The notes under the pieces are model-generated. The model was not told where the DNA came from, did not search any database, and saw only the letters and a list, made by a program, of their open reading frames with translations. Below are positions 1-6,130 of a DNA stretch of 7,498 nt, piece after piece. Positions within the stretch are counted from its first letter, which is position 1; each line of letters begins with the position of its first letter. The DNA comes from Acidobacteriota bacterium (GTDB taxonomy: Bacteria; Acidobacteriota; Blastocatellia; Pyrinomonadales; Pyrinomonadaceae). The stretch lies in assembly GCA_013140875.1 (NCBI GenBank), contig JABFSB010000576.1:1-7498 (forward strand), written 5' to 3'. A program made the translations under genes and the position numbers.

Positions 1-460
1 TTTGATCGGCTTTCGCGGCGAGTTCCTGACTGAAACAAAGGGCACCGGCCTGCTCAACACTCTTTTCCTGCGGTTCGATAAATGGCAGGGCGAAATGAAA
101 TCGCGCCAAACCGGATCGCTCGTCGCCGACCGCATGGGCGAGACGAACACCTACGCGCTATATAATTTGCAGGAACGCGGCACGCTGTTCGTAAAGCCGC
201 AGATCAAAGTTTATGAAGGCATGATCGTCGGCGAAAACGCCCGGGCTGTGGACCTGGACGTAAACGCGATCAAGGAAAAGAAACTCTCAAACATGCGGAC
301 CACGTCCGCCGACGAAGCCATGCGCCTCGTCCCGGTCCGCGAAATGTCGCTTGAACGTGCTCTCGAATTCATCGCCGATGATGAGCTCATCGAAGTGACG
401 CCCAAGGCAATTCGGCTGCGAAAACGCGTGTTAAAAGCTAACGAGCGTCCGAAGAAATAG
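1..460 (+). CDS. typA: Ribosome-associated GTPase TypA/BipA, C-terminal part (5' end outside the window)
   Basis: This is the 3' end of a translational GTPase of the TypA/BipA family, which binds the ribosome and acts in ribosome assembly and stress adaptation. Base 1 is the last base of a preceding codon. The first full codon is TTG at 2-4, which is an internal Leu and not a start. The 152 visible codons correspond to roughly the last quarter of a family that is usually about 600 residues long, so the GTPase and EF-G-like domains lie upstream of the window. Recognisable family segments are IGFRGEFLTETKGTG near the beginning, then MKSRQTGSLVADRMGET, the stretch YEGMIVGENARAVDLDVN, and the closing ELIEVTPKAIRLRKR. 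The reading frame is intact to the TAG at 458-460. The last 23 bases overlap the convergent 67-residue ORF on the minus strand. The identification rests on these conserved stretches and I am confident of it. Confidence 0.95.
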   Translation, partial: LIGFRGEFLTETKGTGLLNTLFLRFDKWQGEMKSRQTGSLVADRMGETNTYALYNLQERGTLFVKPQIKVYEGMIVGENARAVDLDVNAIKEKKLSNMRTTSADEAMRLVPVREMSLERALEFIADDELIEVTPKAIRLRKRVLKANERPKK

Positions 461-641
461 CATCGTCCGAACGTCTATTTTCGCCGGACTCATCTTCCTC
501 CTCATCGTCTACAAACTCTTCATAGCCGTGAGCGTCGTCATAATAGTATTCCCGCAACTTCTGATCGGCGCTCCAGGATGAACGCTCCCTTTGTTCGACA
601 GGTTTAGCGTCACTCTTTTCTTTATTAGGCTGCGTCGGCAT
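438..641 (-). CDS. Small acidic hypothetical protein (67 aa)
   Basis: I do not recognise this protein. It has 67 residues, no signal peptide, no membrane segment and no cysteine. The N-terminal third is polar and lysine/arginine rich. The middle holds a tyrosine cluster (REYYYDD, about 30-36), and residues 43-54 form a strongly acidic run (FVDDEEEDESGE). It is probably disordered in part. The ATG at 641-639 follows the TAA stop (644-642) of the 165-residue gene with no gap, giving TAAATG, so translational coupling is likely. Only a weak GAG stands in front of the start. Its last seven codons plus stop run into typA from the opposite strand. An 8-bp direct repeat (446-453 and 464-471) gives two Ser-Asp pairs six codons apart near the C terminus. 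The tight spacing argues that it is real; its small size and the antisense overlap argue against. No function is assigned. Confidence 0.55.
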   Translation of the reverse strand: MPTQPNKEKSDAKPVEQRERSSWSADQKLREYYYDDAHGYEEFVDDEEEDESGENRRSDDAISSDAR

Positions 642-1139
642 TTATCTCAAATTGTATAAATAAAGTACGGCGGCCCATCCACTCGGCAATACTTCCGGGG
701 CCGTTTCGAGTTCGTCGGCGGCAGCTAGCATCTGTTCGAGAAAATACTTAGAGTGCCAGAATCCCTGCAGAACCGGCAGTGTCTCCGCCAACCAAATTGG
801 GTTTGTCTTGTTCCAGTCGAATTCTTTGCTCACTGCCTCGGCAGCGATTGAACTATACCAATCATTCAACGTAGTTGATTCAGGTGCGATACGAGTGAAA
901 AAGTCGAGCGCCTGACGAGTCAAATCGACCATAATAAAGAACTTGTAACTTTGATGATAAAATCTGTAAACAAGATCCGGTTCCTCACTCTTGAAGAGTA
1001 AAAGTAAGCTCTCGATCTGAGGTCGCTCTTTTTTAACTGTAGAAAGCAACGCCTCGGCCTTAGCAAGTCTCGCCTGAAAAGCGTCGTTGATCTCCCTGAG
1101 GACTTCGTCTCGGGTCTTTCGATTCCGTTGCTGAGCCAT
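642..1139 (-). CDS. Hypothetical soluble alpha-helical protein (165 aa)
   Basis: This is an uncharacterised protein that I cannot place in a named family. The ATG at 1139-1137 has a good AGGAG Shine-Dalgarno (plus-strand CTCCT at 1149-1153) nine bases upstream, the best ribosome site in the window, which fixes the start. Residues 1-50 look like long charged helices (possible coiled coil around 12-48). Residues 55-83 are rich in aromatic residues (DLVYRFYHQSYKFF and following). The C terminus closes with LPSGWAAVLYLYNLR. There is no signal peptide, no clear membrane helix and no cysteine, so a cytoplasmic helical protein is likely. The gene has lower G+C than typA (23 of 60 bases at 901-960). 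It lies directly upstream of the 67-residue acidic ORF and divergent from the S9 peptidase. A binding or adaptor role is conceivable but unsupported. The SD site, clean frame and length make a real gene likely. Confidence 0.8.
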   Translation of the reverse strand: MAQQRNRKTRDEVLREINDAFQARLAKAEALLSTVKKERPQIESLLLLFKSEEPDLVYRFYHQSYKFFIMVDLTRQALDFFTRIAPESTTLNDWYSSIAAEAVSKEFDWNKTNPIWLAETLPVLQGFWHSKYFLEQMLAAADELETAPEVLPSGWAAVLYLYNLR

Positions 1140-1148
1140 ATTTGTACG

Positions 1149-1153
1149 CTCCT
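1149..1153 (-). promoter_or_regulatory. Shine-Dalgarno site of the 165-aa hypothetical gene
   Basis: On the minus strand AGGAG lies nine bases before the ATG at 1139. It is the only strong Shine-Dalgarno match before any start codon in this window, and it supports that ATG as the true start of the hypothetical gene. Confidence 0.7.
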
Positions 1154-1160
1154 ATATTAC

Positions 1161-1181
1161 TTTATACGATTTCGTTTATAC
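1161..1181. repeat. 7-bp direct repeat TTTATAC in a divergent promoter region
   Basis: Within the 67-bp spacer (1140-1206) between the divergent 165-residue gene and the S9 peptidase gene, TTTATAC occurs at 1161-1167 and again at 1175-1181, a 14-bp period. Read on the minus strand each copy is GTATAAA and contains a TATAAA -10-like hexamer. On the plus strand TATACT at 1177-1182 resembles a -10 box. No convincing -35 hexamer stands at 16-18 bp from any of them, so I cannot define either promoter exactly. The spacer must nevertheless serve both genes. The repeat could be a pair of regulator half-sites, overlapping -10 elements, or chance in an AT-rich stretch. Confidence 0.3.
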
Positions 1182-1206
1182 TTCAGTTCGAGAGTTCATC
1201 CCAGAC

Positions 1207-3588
1207 ATGAAAGAAATATTTCGATACCGTCGTCTATTTGTTTGTTTATCACTTGTCGCTTGTGTCGCGCTGACTGCGGTGGCCCAGAACCTTTCCGTCC
1301 GCGACATAATGGCCGAGCCTTCGATCGCCGGGATGCGGGTTGAGGGTGAAAAGCTTTCGCCGGACGGGACGAAGGTAGTCTACCTTTGGAACGCCGAGGG
1401 TAAGATGCCGCGCGATCTTTATCTGGTCCCGACAAGCGGCGGTACGCCGAGGGTGATTTTGCGTACGGTCGAACTTCCGGTGCCCACGCGGACGCCGCAG
1501 CCTGAAAACAAGCTCAACTACGGCGTCGATATGCGGGACGATTTTGTAAGGGTTCGTGAGAACCAATTGGGTAACTTCGAGTGGTCGCCGGATTCGAAGA
1601 AGTTGGTCTTTACGCACGGCGGTGATCTTTATGTGATGACGCTTGAGCCGAAAGCGGTTAAGCGTTATACCCGCACCGCCGGACCCGAGGCGGGCGCCCG
1701 TTTTCTCGACAACGACCGAATATTGTATTCGCAGGGCGGCAACACTTTCGTTTTGAACACAACCGACGCGACGCTGGTGCAATTGACCCGCGAGGCCAAC
1801 CAACAGAATTTCATCTCCGTGGGCAACATTACGCCGAACAAAGCCGGGACGATGGTCGCTTACGTAGTTTCGGACGGCTCAAAACAGCGGCAGTTGGTGG
1901 TGCCGAATTTCCTGCCCGAATACGTAACCGGCGGCGGGCCGCGTCGCGGATGGAGCGAGCAGAAGCTCTACGTGACACCCGCCGACGGCAGCCGCGAAAC
2001 TCCGTTCGAGATTAAGCTGCCCAAGCCTGAAGGCGTCGCCAACTTTCGCCGCATGGTCTGGACGGCGGACGGAAATGCTCTCATCGTCGACCGTGTAGAC
2101 AAAGACACAAAACGCCGCCAGCTCTACTACGTCAATACCCCCGGCGGAAAAGCCGAACAGATAATCACCATAACGGAAGAAACCGACGACAAATGGCAGG
2201 CACCGCTCTCCGCGATATTCGAGCCGAATCCGAAAGACCCTCTGCAGCTATTTTTCTGCTCTGAAAAAGACGGCTACAACCACATCTACCTCGCAAAACT
2301 AGAGGCAGACACGGTCGGTGGAGAGTCATCAAAGGCGGAAACCCGACCGGTAGGGAGTGTGCCCGCTACTAATGATCGGCTCCAAGAAGGCGGATCGACG
2401 CTAAAGAACGAAGTAAAGATCACACAGCTAACAAAAGGAAACTGGCAGGTCGAATGGGCAAAGTATTCCGGCCCTACGTCTACAATCGTTTTTCTATCCA
2501 CGGAAAAAGGGACTGCCGAACGCACGTTTTCGGCGATTGAGTCAGAAATGATGGAGAGGGTCTCGCCATTCGGCGGCTCCACCTCTGTTAAAACTAACGG
2601 AATGGTTGAGTCGCCCCAAATGGCGACAGATCTCGCATCTACTCGAATGATTGTCTATGGACTCTCCAAATGGAACCAACCGACCGAGTTATTTGCCAGA
2701 CGAGCTTGTCCCAATTGTACAGATGTTAATACGCTGACTGAGGAAAAAAGGCTCACAAATACATTGCCGGAAGCATTTCAAAAGAAGGCTTGGAATGAAC
2801 CAAAATTCATCGACATCCCATCCCGCGACGGCAAGCAGATCAAATCAAAGATCTATCTTCCCGCCGGCCACAACCCGAACGCTAAAACGAAGTACCCGAT
2901 GGTGATCTTCGTCCACGGTGCCGGCTATCTTCAGAACGTGATCAACGGATGGAACAATTACTATCGCGAATTCATGTTCAACGATTTGCTTACGCGAAAA
3001 GGTTATGTCGTGCTCGACATCGACTATCGCGGCTCCGCCGGTTACGGACGTGATTGGCGCACAGACGTTTACGACTTCTTAGGCGGTAAGGATTTTGACG
3101 ATCACATCGACGCGATCGACTATATGGTCAAGAACTACGGTGTCGATCAGAAACGTATTGGTGCCTATGGCGGCAGCTACGGCGGATTTATGGCCGCTAT
3201 GCTTGTGGCACGTGCGCCGGAAAGAATCGCCGCGGCCGCGGCGCTCAGGCCGGTGATGGACTGGAAGAATTATTACGCGGCAAATCCCGGCTACACCGCC
3301 CAACGGCTCGGCTTTCCGGACAAAAACCCGGAAGCTTACAAACGCAGTTCGCCGATCACCTACGCCGACAAACTCGAACGGCCGCTGCTGATCCTGCACG
3401 GAATGTCCGACGACAACGTGCACGTTCAGGATTCGATCCAGTATATTGAAAAACTGATCCGCCTCGGCAAAACGCAATATTTCGAAGCGATGCTCTACCC
3501 GTCCGAAAACCACGGCTTCGTCCGCCCCGAAAGCTGGACCGACGAGTACGAACGCATTTTGGCATTATTCGAAAAGCATCTGCGATAG
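1207..3588 (+). CDS. Exported S9-family serine peptidase (prolyl-oligopeptidase / dipeptidyl-aminopeptidase-like)
   Basis: This is a secreted or periplasmic serine peptidase that should cleave short peptides. The N terminus has basic residues, a hydrophobic core and a probable cleavage site after AVA (about residue 26), a Sec signal peptide that supports the ATG at 1207; no good Shine-Dalgarno precedes it. Residues 45-530 form a beta-propeller with repeats such as LSPDGTKVVYLWN (49-61), WSPDSKKLVFTHGGDLYVM (126-144) and WTADGNALIV (285-294). Residues 560-793 are the alpha/beta-hydrolase domain: HGAGY oxyanion region (570-574), DIDYRGSAGYG (604-614), nucleophile S657 in GGSYGG, D735 in HGMSDDNVH, and H769 in ENHGF. 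The DW-x-YEEE signature of true dipeptidyl peptidase IV is not visible, so the exact specificity stays open. Between propeller blades sits an unusual linker (about 368-402), and a lower-GC stretch codes for about 400-535, including a CPNC motif (501-504). The gene ends nine bases from the convergent DUF5916 gene. Confidence 0.93.
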   Translation: MKEIFRYRRLFVCLSLVACVALTAVAQNLSVRDIMAEPSIAGMRVEGEKLSPDGTKVVYLWNAEGKMPRDLYLVPTSGGTPRVILRTVELPVPTRTPQPENKLNYGVDMRDDFVRVRENQLGNFEWSPDSKKLVFTHGGDLYVMTLEPKAVKRYTRTAGPEAGARFLDNDRILYSQGGNTFVLNTTDATLVQLTREANQQNFISVGNITPNKAGTMVAYVVSDGSKQRQLVVPNFLPEYVTGGGPRRGWSEQKLYVTPADGSRETPFEIKLPKPEGVANFRRMVWTADGNALIVDRVDKDTKRRQLYYVNTPGGKAEQIITITEETDDKWQAPLSAIFEPNPKDPLQLFFCSEKDGYNHIYLAKLEADTVGGESSKAETRPVGSVPATNDRLQEGGSTLKNEVKITQLTKGNWQVEWAKYSGPTSTIVFLSTEKGTAERTFSAIESEMMERVSPFGGSTSVKTNGMVESPQMATDLASTRMIVYGLSKWNQPTELFARRACPNCTDVNTLTEEKRLTNTLPEAFQKKAWNEPKFIDIPSRDGKQIKSKIYLPAGHNPNAKTKYPMVIFVHGAGYLQNVINGWNNYYREFMFNDLLTRKGYVVLDIDYRGSAGYGRDWRTDVYDFLGGKDFDDHIDAIDYMVKNYGVDQKRIGAYGGSYGGFMAAMLVARAPERIAAAAALRPVMDWKNYYAANPGYTAQRLGFPDKNPEAYKRSSPITYADKLERPLLILHGMSDDNVHVQDSIQYIEKLIRLGKTQYFEAMLYPSENHGFVRPESWTDEYERILALFEKHLR
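2307..2409 (+). other. Low-complexity linker insert inside the S9 peptidase propeller
   Basis: Codons for about residues 368-401 encode a polar, Gly/Ser/Thr/Glu-rich stretch (DTVGGESSKAETRPVGSVP and onward to LKNE). It interrupts what otherwise reads as a continuous propeller boundary, YLAKLEA followed by ITQLTKGNW. In relatives I would expect only a short loop there. The DNA contains a near-perfect palindrome at 2342-2355 (CCCGACCGGTAGGG, one mismatched pair). The frame is maintained. It could be a lineage-specific loop or an in-frame insertion of a small repeat element. This is my reading of the protein pattern, not an alignment. Confidence 0.4.
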
Positions 3589-3597
3589 CATTTGCGG

Positions 3598-5931
3598 CTA
3601 AACGCTCTTTCGGAATAAATACGAGATGCGGATAAAAAACCGCCGTCCGTCTCGGCGGAAACCGTCGTCGAACCGCTCGCGAAATTCATTGAATGCCCGG
3701 TAGCTGGAATTGTCATTATATCCGACATAAAATGCCGTTCCCGGATTCGGGCTCCAGCCCAAAAGCAGTTGGGAATTTATCGTTCCGTCGATTGTTTCAT
3801 AGTCCGTTCGAACTCGTGCAAAGATAAAGCGGGTAAATTGGTAGGTCGAACGCAGCGAATAGATATTCGAATCAAAAGCCGTCAGTTTCGTGTCGTTACG
3901 CTTTAGTTTTTCGCGTTCATAGCTGAGTTCGATATTCCATGGTTCGGTTGGCTGCAACCCGAGCCCAACGGAATATTGGAAGCTTAACCCCCTGCCCGGA
4001 TCCAATTTTGAGCTTCCCGCCAACGCGGCCGGTGAGACTCTGGGATAGCGTTCGCTGGCCCCGAAATCAAAGTCGAAAGCGTTGGTCGTAATCCCAAATC
4101 CGGCATTTATGCTGATCTTCTCGTTAAAGGTTTTTTCGATCTCGGCATCGGTTGTGAACTGGTTTGCTTTACGAAAATTCTCGCCGTAAAAAATGCCTTG
4201 CTGGCGGGAATTTCGCCTGGCGCCGAATTCGTCTTCGTAAATCTTGCTGACCTCAAAATCAGTTCCCGTACTAATGCTCAACTCCTTTTGAAAATTCCAG
4301 TCCGTATTAAAACTTGAGCGCAATTGCTGCAGCCTGCCTCGTTCGTCAACGGAGAAATTGAAAAAAGTTCGGGTCGTCAGTCCGATCAAGGTTTTTTTCG
4401 GATCTGGTTCGGTCCCGATCCGCCAACCACCGGTAACGGCGTGCGTATTTGTCCGCCGCGTGAAACCTACGTCCGCCCGATAATCTTTGCTTCGGCCATT
4501 TATTCCGAACCGGTACCCGCGGTTCTTGCCGGTATAATCGTAGTTTGCCTGATAGGCAATTCCGTTCCCGGTCCTGTATTCAACAGCGTCGGTGTTTGGA
4601 TTGTAATAGTTACGACGAGAATTGGTCCCGACAACTTGAAAATCAAATATCTTCTGCGGCGTTAGCTGAAACTTTGCATCGACACCAAACAAGTTATTGT
4701 GCTTCCGCGCTCCGAAATGATACGTCGTGGCGATCAGTCCGATATTCGACTGAACGCCGAAATCACGCTTCAGGCGCATTACGCCGACGTAAGCTTTCGT
4801 GTTGGTTTCCGGAAACCGGTCGACGGCGGAAAGCAGTCCGAACGTGTTGCGTCCCGTTTTTCCGGTCAGCTTTAGCGCTGCATCAGGATCGGCAATGTTC
4901 CGGGTATTTACAACCTGCAGAGGCGTCCGAAAATAATCGATCCCCTCGAGAAAGAAGGGACGCTTTTCGGGGAAGAAGATCGGAAAGCGTTCGTTGGCCA
5001 GGACGACCGGCGCGTCGGCCTCGACCTCGGCGAAATCAGGATTTACCGCTGCATCGAGCGTAATATTCGGCGTGATCTGATATTTTAGCGAAACGCCGAT
5101 GTCTTTCTTGACCGGGTTATTCAGAAACCTCGAACCCTGCGGTCGCGAGGCGTCCTCGATTCTCTCGCCCGCCTCGCTGAGGGTAATGCTGGGCACGATC
5201 TCGAGCGTTCTCTCGTGCTCGATCTCGTCCAACCCCGTTATCTTTCCGATCTGACGCAGCGACGAGATGTCGCGTGAGATCGGCATCCACGAATCGTTCT
5301 CATTGTTCATTCGCGGTATTCGCCGCCCTACATTAAATCCCCACGACCGGCCCTTGCCGGCAGTGTATCGTAGTGATTTGAAGGGAATCTTCACCTCGAC
5401 CGAATAGCCATCGTCGAGGAGGACGCCTTTCGATTCCATTACGACATCAACGCTGAAATCCGGCCCGCTCCCTTGAGCGTCCGTCAATACGGAATCGGCC
5501 TGAATACCGAACGGATTGAAAAAGAACACGTACGCACGCCTTTGGTCGTTGAAGGTATCGAGCGTCACGCGAACGTTATCGTCGGCGGAAACATCGTCCC
5601 GGTTCGCGATCGTCGCCCTGATCAAATTCGGATCGTCGAAGGCGTGGAAGCCGACGTAGAGGTTCTTTTCATCATAGCCGACATACACGATCGTCTCTTT
5701 CGATGGTGCAATATTGTCGCCCGGCTGGATCTGGATAAAATTATCGAAGACGGCCGCTTTCTTCCAGATCTCGTCATCGAGCCTGCCGTCGATCGTCGGA
5801 GGAGCTTCGAACTTCGGGATGGTAACCGGAAGACTTTTTTCAGACTGGACTTTTCCGCCAGACCCGTTTTGGCCAAAAACGGCACAAAACGAGACTAAAA
5901 GACACAGAAATAAGGTACAAAATGCTTTCAC
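3598..5931 (-). CDS. DUF5916 outer-membrane-type protein with N-terminal CBM9-like domain
   Basis: This is a 777-residue exported protein of the DUF5916 family. A signal peptide (1-20) ends at VFG before QN. Residues about 42-205 match the CBM9-like fold: PTIDGRLDDEIWKKA (45-59), YVGYDEKNLYVGFHAFDD (83-100), then GYSVEVKIPFKSLRY (175-189) and WGFNVGRRIPR (197-207). The DUF5916 hallmark follows at 297-330 with VNPDFAEVEADAP and FFPEKRPFFLEG. The rest is alternating polar/aromatic strand material, as expected of a beta-barrel, ending in RRFFIRISYLFRKSV. Length fits the family (about 700-900). The start is GTG at 5931-5929 with no obvious Shine-Dalgarno; the signal peptide begins there and no upstream in-frame ATG is close, so I keep it. 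The function of the family is not established; ligand or glycan binding at the outer membrane is inferred from the CBM9-like part. It converges with the peptidase gene and diverges from the decarboxylase gene. Confidence 0.9.
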   Translation of the reverse strand: MKAFCTLFLCLLVSFCAVFGQNGSGGKVQSEKSLPVTIPKFEAPPTIDGRLDDEIWKKAAVFDNFIQIQPGDNIAPSKETIVYVGYDEKNLYVGFHAFDDPNLIRATIANRDDVSADDNVRVTLDTFNDQRRAYVFFFNPFGIQADSVLTDAQGSGPDFSVDVVMESKGVLLDDGYSVEVKIPFKSLRYTAGKGRSWGFNVGRRIPRMNNENDSWMPISRDISSLRQIGKITGLDEIEHERTLEIVPSITLSEAGERIEDASRPQGSRFLNNPVKKDIGVSLKYQITPNITLDAAVNPDFAEVEADAPVVLANERFPIFFPEKRPFFLEGIDYFRTPLQVVNTRNIADPDAALKLTGKTGRNTFGLLSAVDRFPETNTKAYVGVMRLKRDFGVQSNIGLIATTYHFGARKHNNLFGVDAKFQLTPQKIFDFQVVGTNSRRNYYNPNTDAVEYRTGNGIAYQANYDYTGKNRGYRFGINGRSKDYRADVGFTRRTNTHAVTGGWRIGTEPDPKKTLIGLTTRTFFNFSVDERGRLQQLRSSFNTDWNFQKELSISTGTDFEVSKIYEDEFGARRNSRQQGIFYGENFRKANQFTTDAEIEKTFNEKISINAGFGITTNAFDFDFGASERYPRVSPAALAGSSKLDPGRGLSFQYSVGLGLQPTEPWNIELSYEREKLKRNDTKLTAFDSNIYSLRSTYQFTRFIFARVRTDYETIDGTINSQLLLGWSPNPGTAFYVGYNDNSSYRAFNEFRERFDDGFRRDGRRFFIRISYLFRKSV

Positions 5932-5979
5932 GATGAATCGATAAACGGATGAACCAGGGCGTGCCGACGCGCGGCCGAA

Positions 5980-6015
5980 CTTGAGATTGTTTCACTAACG
6001 CCGAATTTTCTCAAG
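5980..6015. repeat. 7-bp inverted repeat CTTGAGA / TCTCAAG bracketing the left-facing promoter
   Basis: CTTGAGA at 5980-5986 and TCTCAAG at 6009-6015 are exact inverted copies separated by 22 bases. The right arm coincides with the proposed -35 of the DUF5916 promoter, and the left arm touches the -10 and probable start point. This placement would suit an operator for a dimeric regulator. A terminator is less likely: the 22-base loop is long and only a short CTTTT follows. With arms of seven bases chance is possible. Confidence 0.35.
5986..6014 (-). promoter_or_regulatory. Possible sigma70-type promoter of the DUF5916 gene
   Basis: On the minus strand TTGAGA (plus positions 6009-6014) is followed after exactly 17 bases by AACAAT (5986-5991). 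The first hexamer matches the -35 consensus at five of six positions, the second matches the -10 at four of six. Transcription would begin near 5979, leaving a leader of about 48 bases before the GTG start. The call rests only on consensus similarity and placement. Confidence 0.3.
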
Positions 6016-6053
6016 CTTTTAGCGAACACGGCACTGACAAAACAATCGGCACT

Positions 6054-6082
6054 TTGAAAATCGAAAGTCGCTGGTGGATAAT
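6054..6082 (+). promoter_or_regulatory. Sigma70-type promoter of the UDP-glucuronate decarboxylase gene
   Basis: TTGAAA (6054-6059) and GATAAT (6077-6082) are separated by exactly 17 bases and each matches the bacterial housekeeping consensus at five of six positions. The start point would be near 6089, giving a leader of about 42 bases before the ATG at 6131. It is the best promoter match I find in the window and sits in the right place to drive both SDR genes. Confidence 0.55.
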
Positions 6083-6086
6083 AAGG

Positions 6087-6110
6087 CGCTTCTTTCGGAA
6101 ACTTGAAGCG
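6087..6110 (+). promoter_or_regulatory. Possible leader hairpin before the decarboxylase gene
   Basis: CGCTTC (6087-6092) pairs with GAAGCG (6105-6110). Inside, TTT (6093-6095) can pair with AAA (6099-6101) around CGG, leaving CTT bulged. The hairpin would form at the very 5' end of the mRNA expected from the 6054-6082 promoter. A short T-rich stretch (CTTTTAT, 6119-6125) follows about nine bases later. It may stabilise the mRNA end or have a regulatory role, but no known riboswitch or attenuator pattern is recognised. Confidence 0.25.
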
Positions 6111-6130
6111 TCGTCATTCTTTTATAACCC

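Noticed and set aside
1249..1803. A 184-codon minus-strand frame inside the S9 peptidase gene
   Set aside because: It is a shadow of the signal-peptide and propeller coding region, and its arginine/valine-rich translation shows no domain.
1207..3588. True dipeptidyl peptidase IV as the precise identity of the S9 peptidase
   Set aside because: The DW-x-YEEE substrate-binding signature expected for DPP IV is not seen in the propeller, so only the S9 family level is supported.
3586..3600. TAGC/GCTA symmetry between the convergent peptidase and DUF5916 stops, considered as a bidirectional terminator
   Set aside because: The stem would have only four pairs with no GC-rich extension and no flanking T or A tract.
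4545..5063. A 172-codon plus-strand open frame antisense to the DUF5916 gene
   Set aside because: It lies wholly inside a well supported gene on the other strand, and its protein is arginine-rich and low in recognisable motifs, as expected from a shadow frame.
3601..5931. TonB-dependent receptor as the identity of the 777-residue protein
   Set aside because: The N terminus has a CBM9-like pattern instead of a plug domain or TonB box, and the VNPDFAEVEADAP / FFPEKRPFFLEG text is that of DUF5916.
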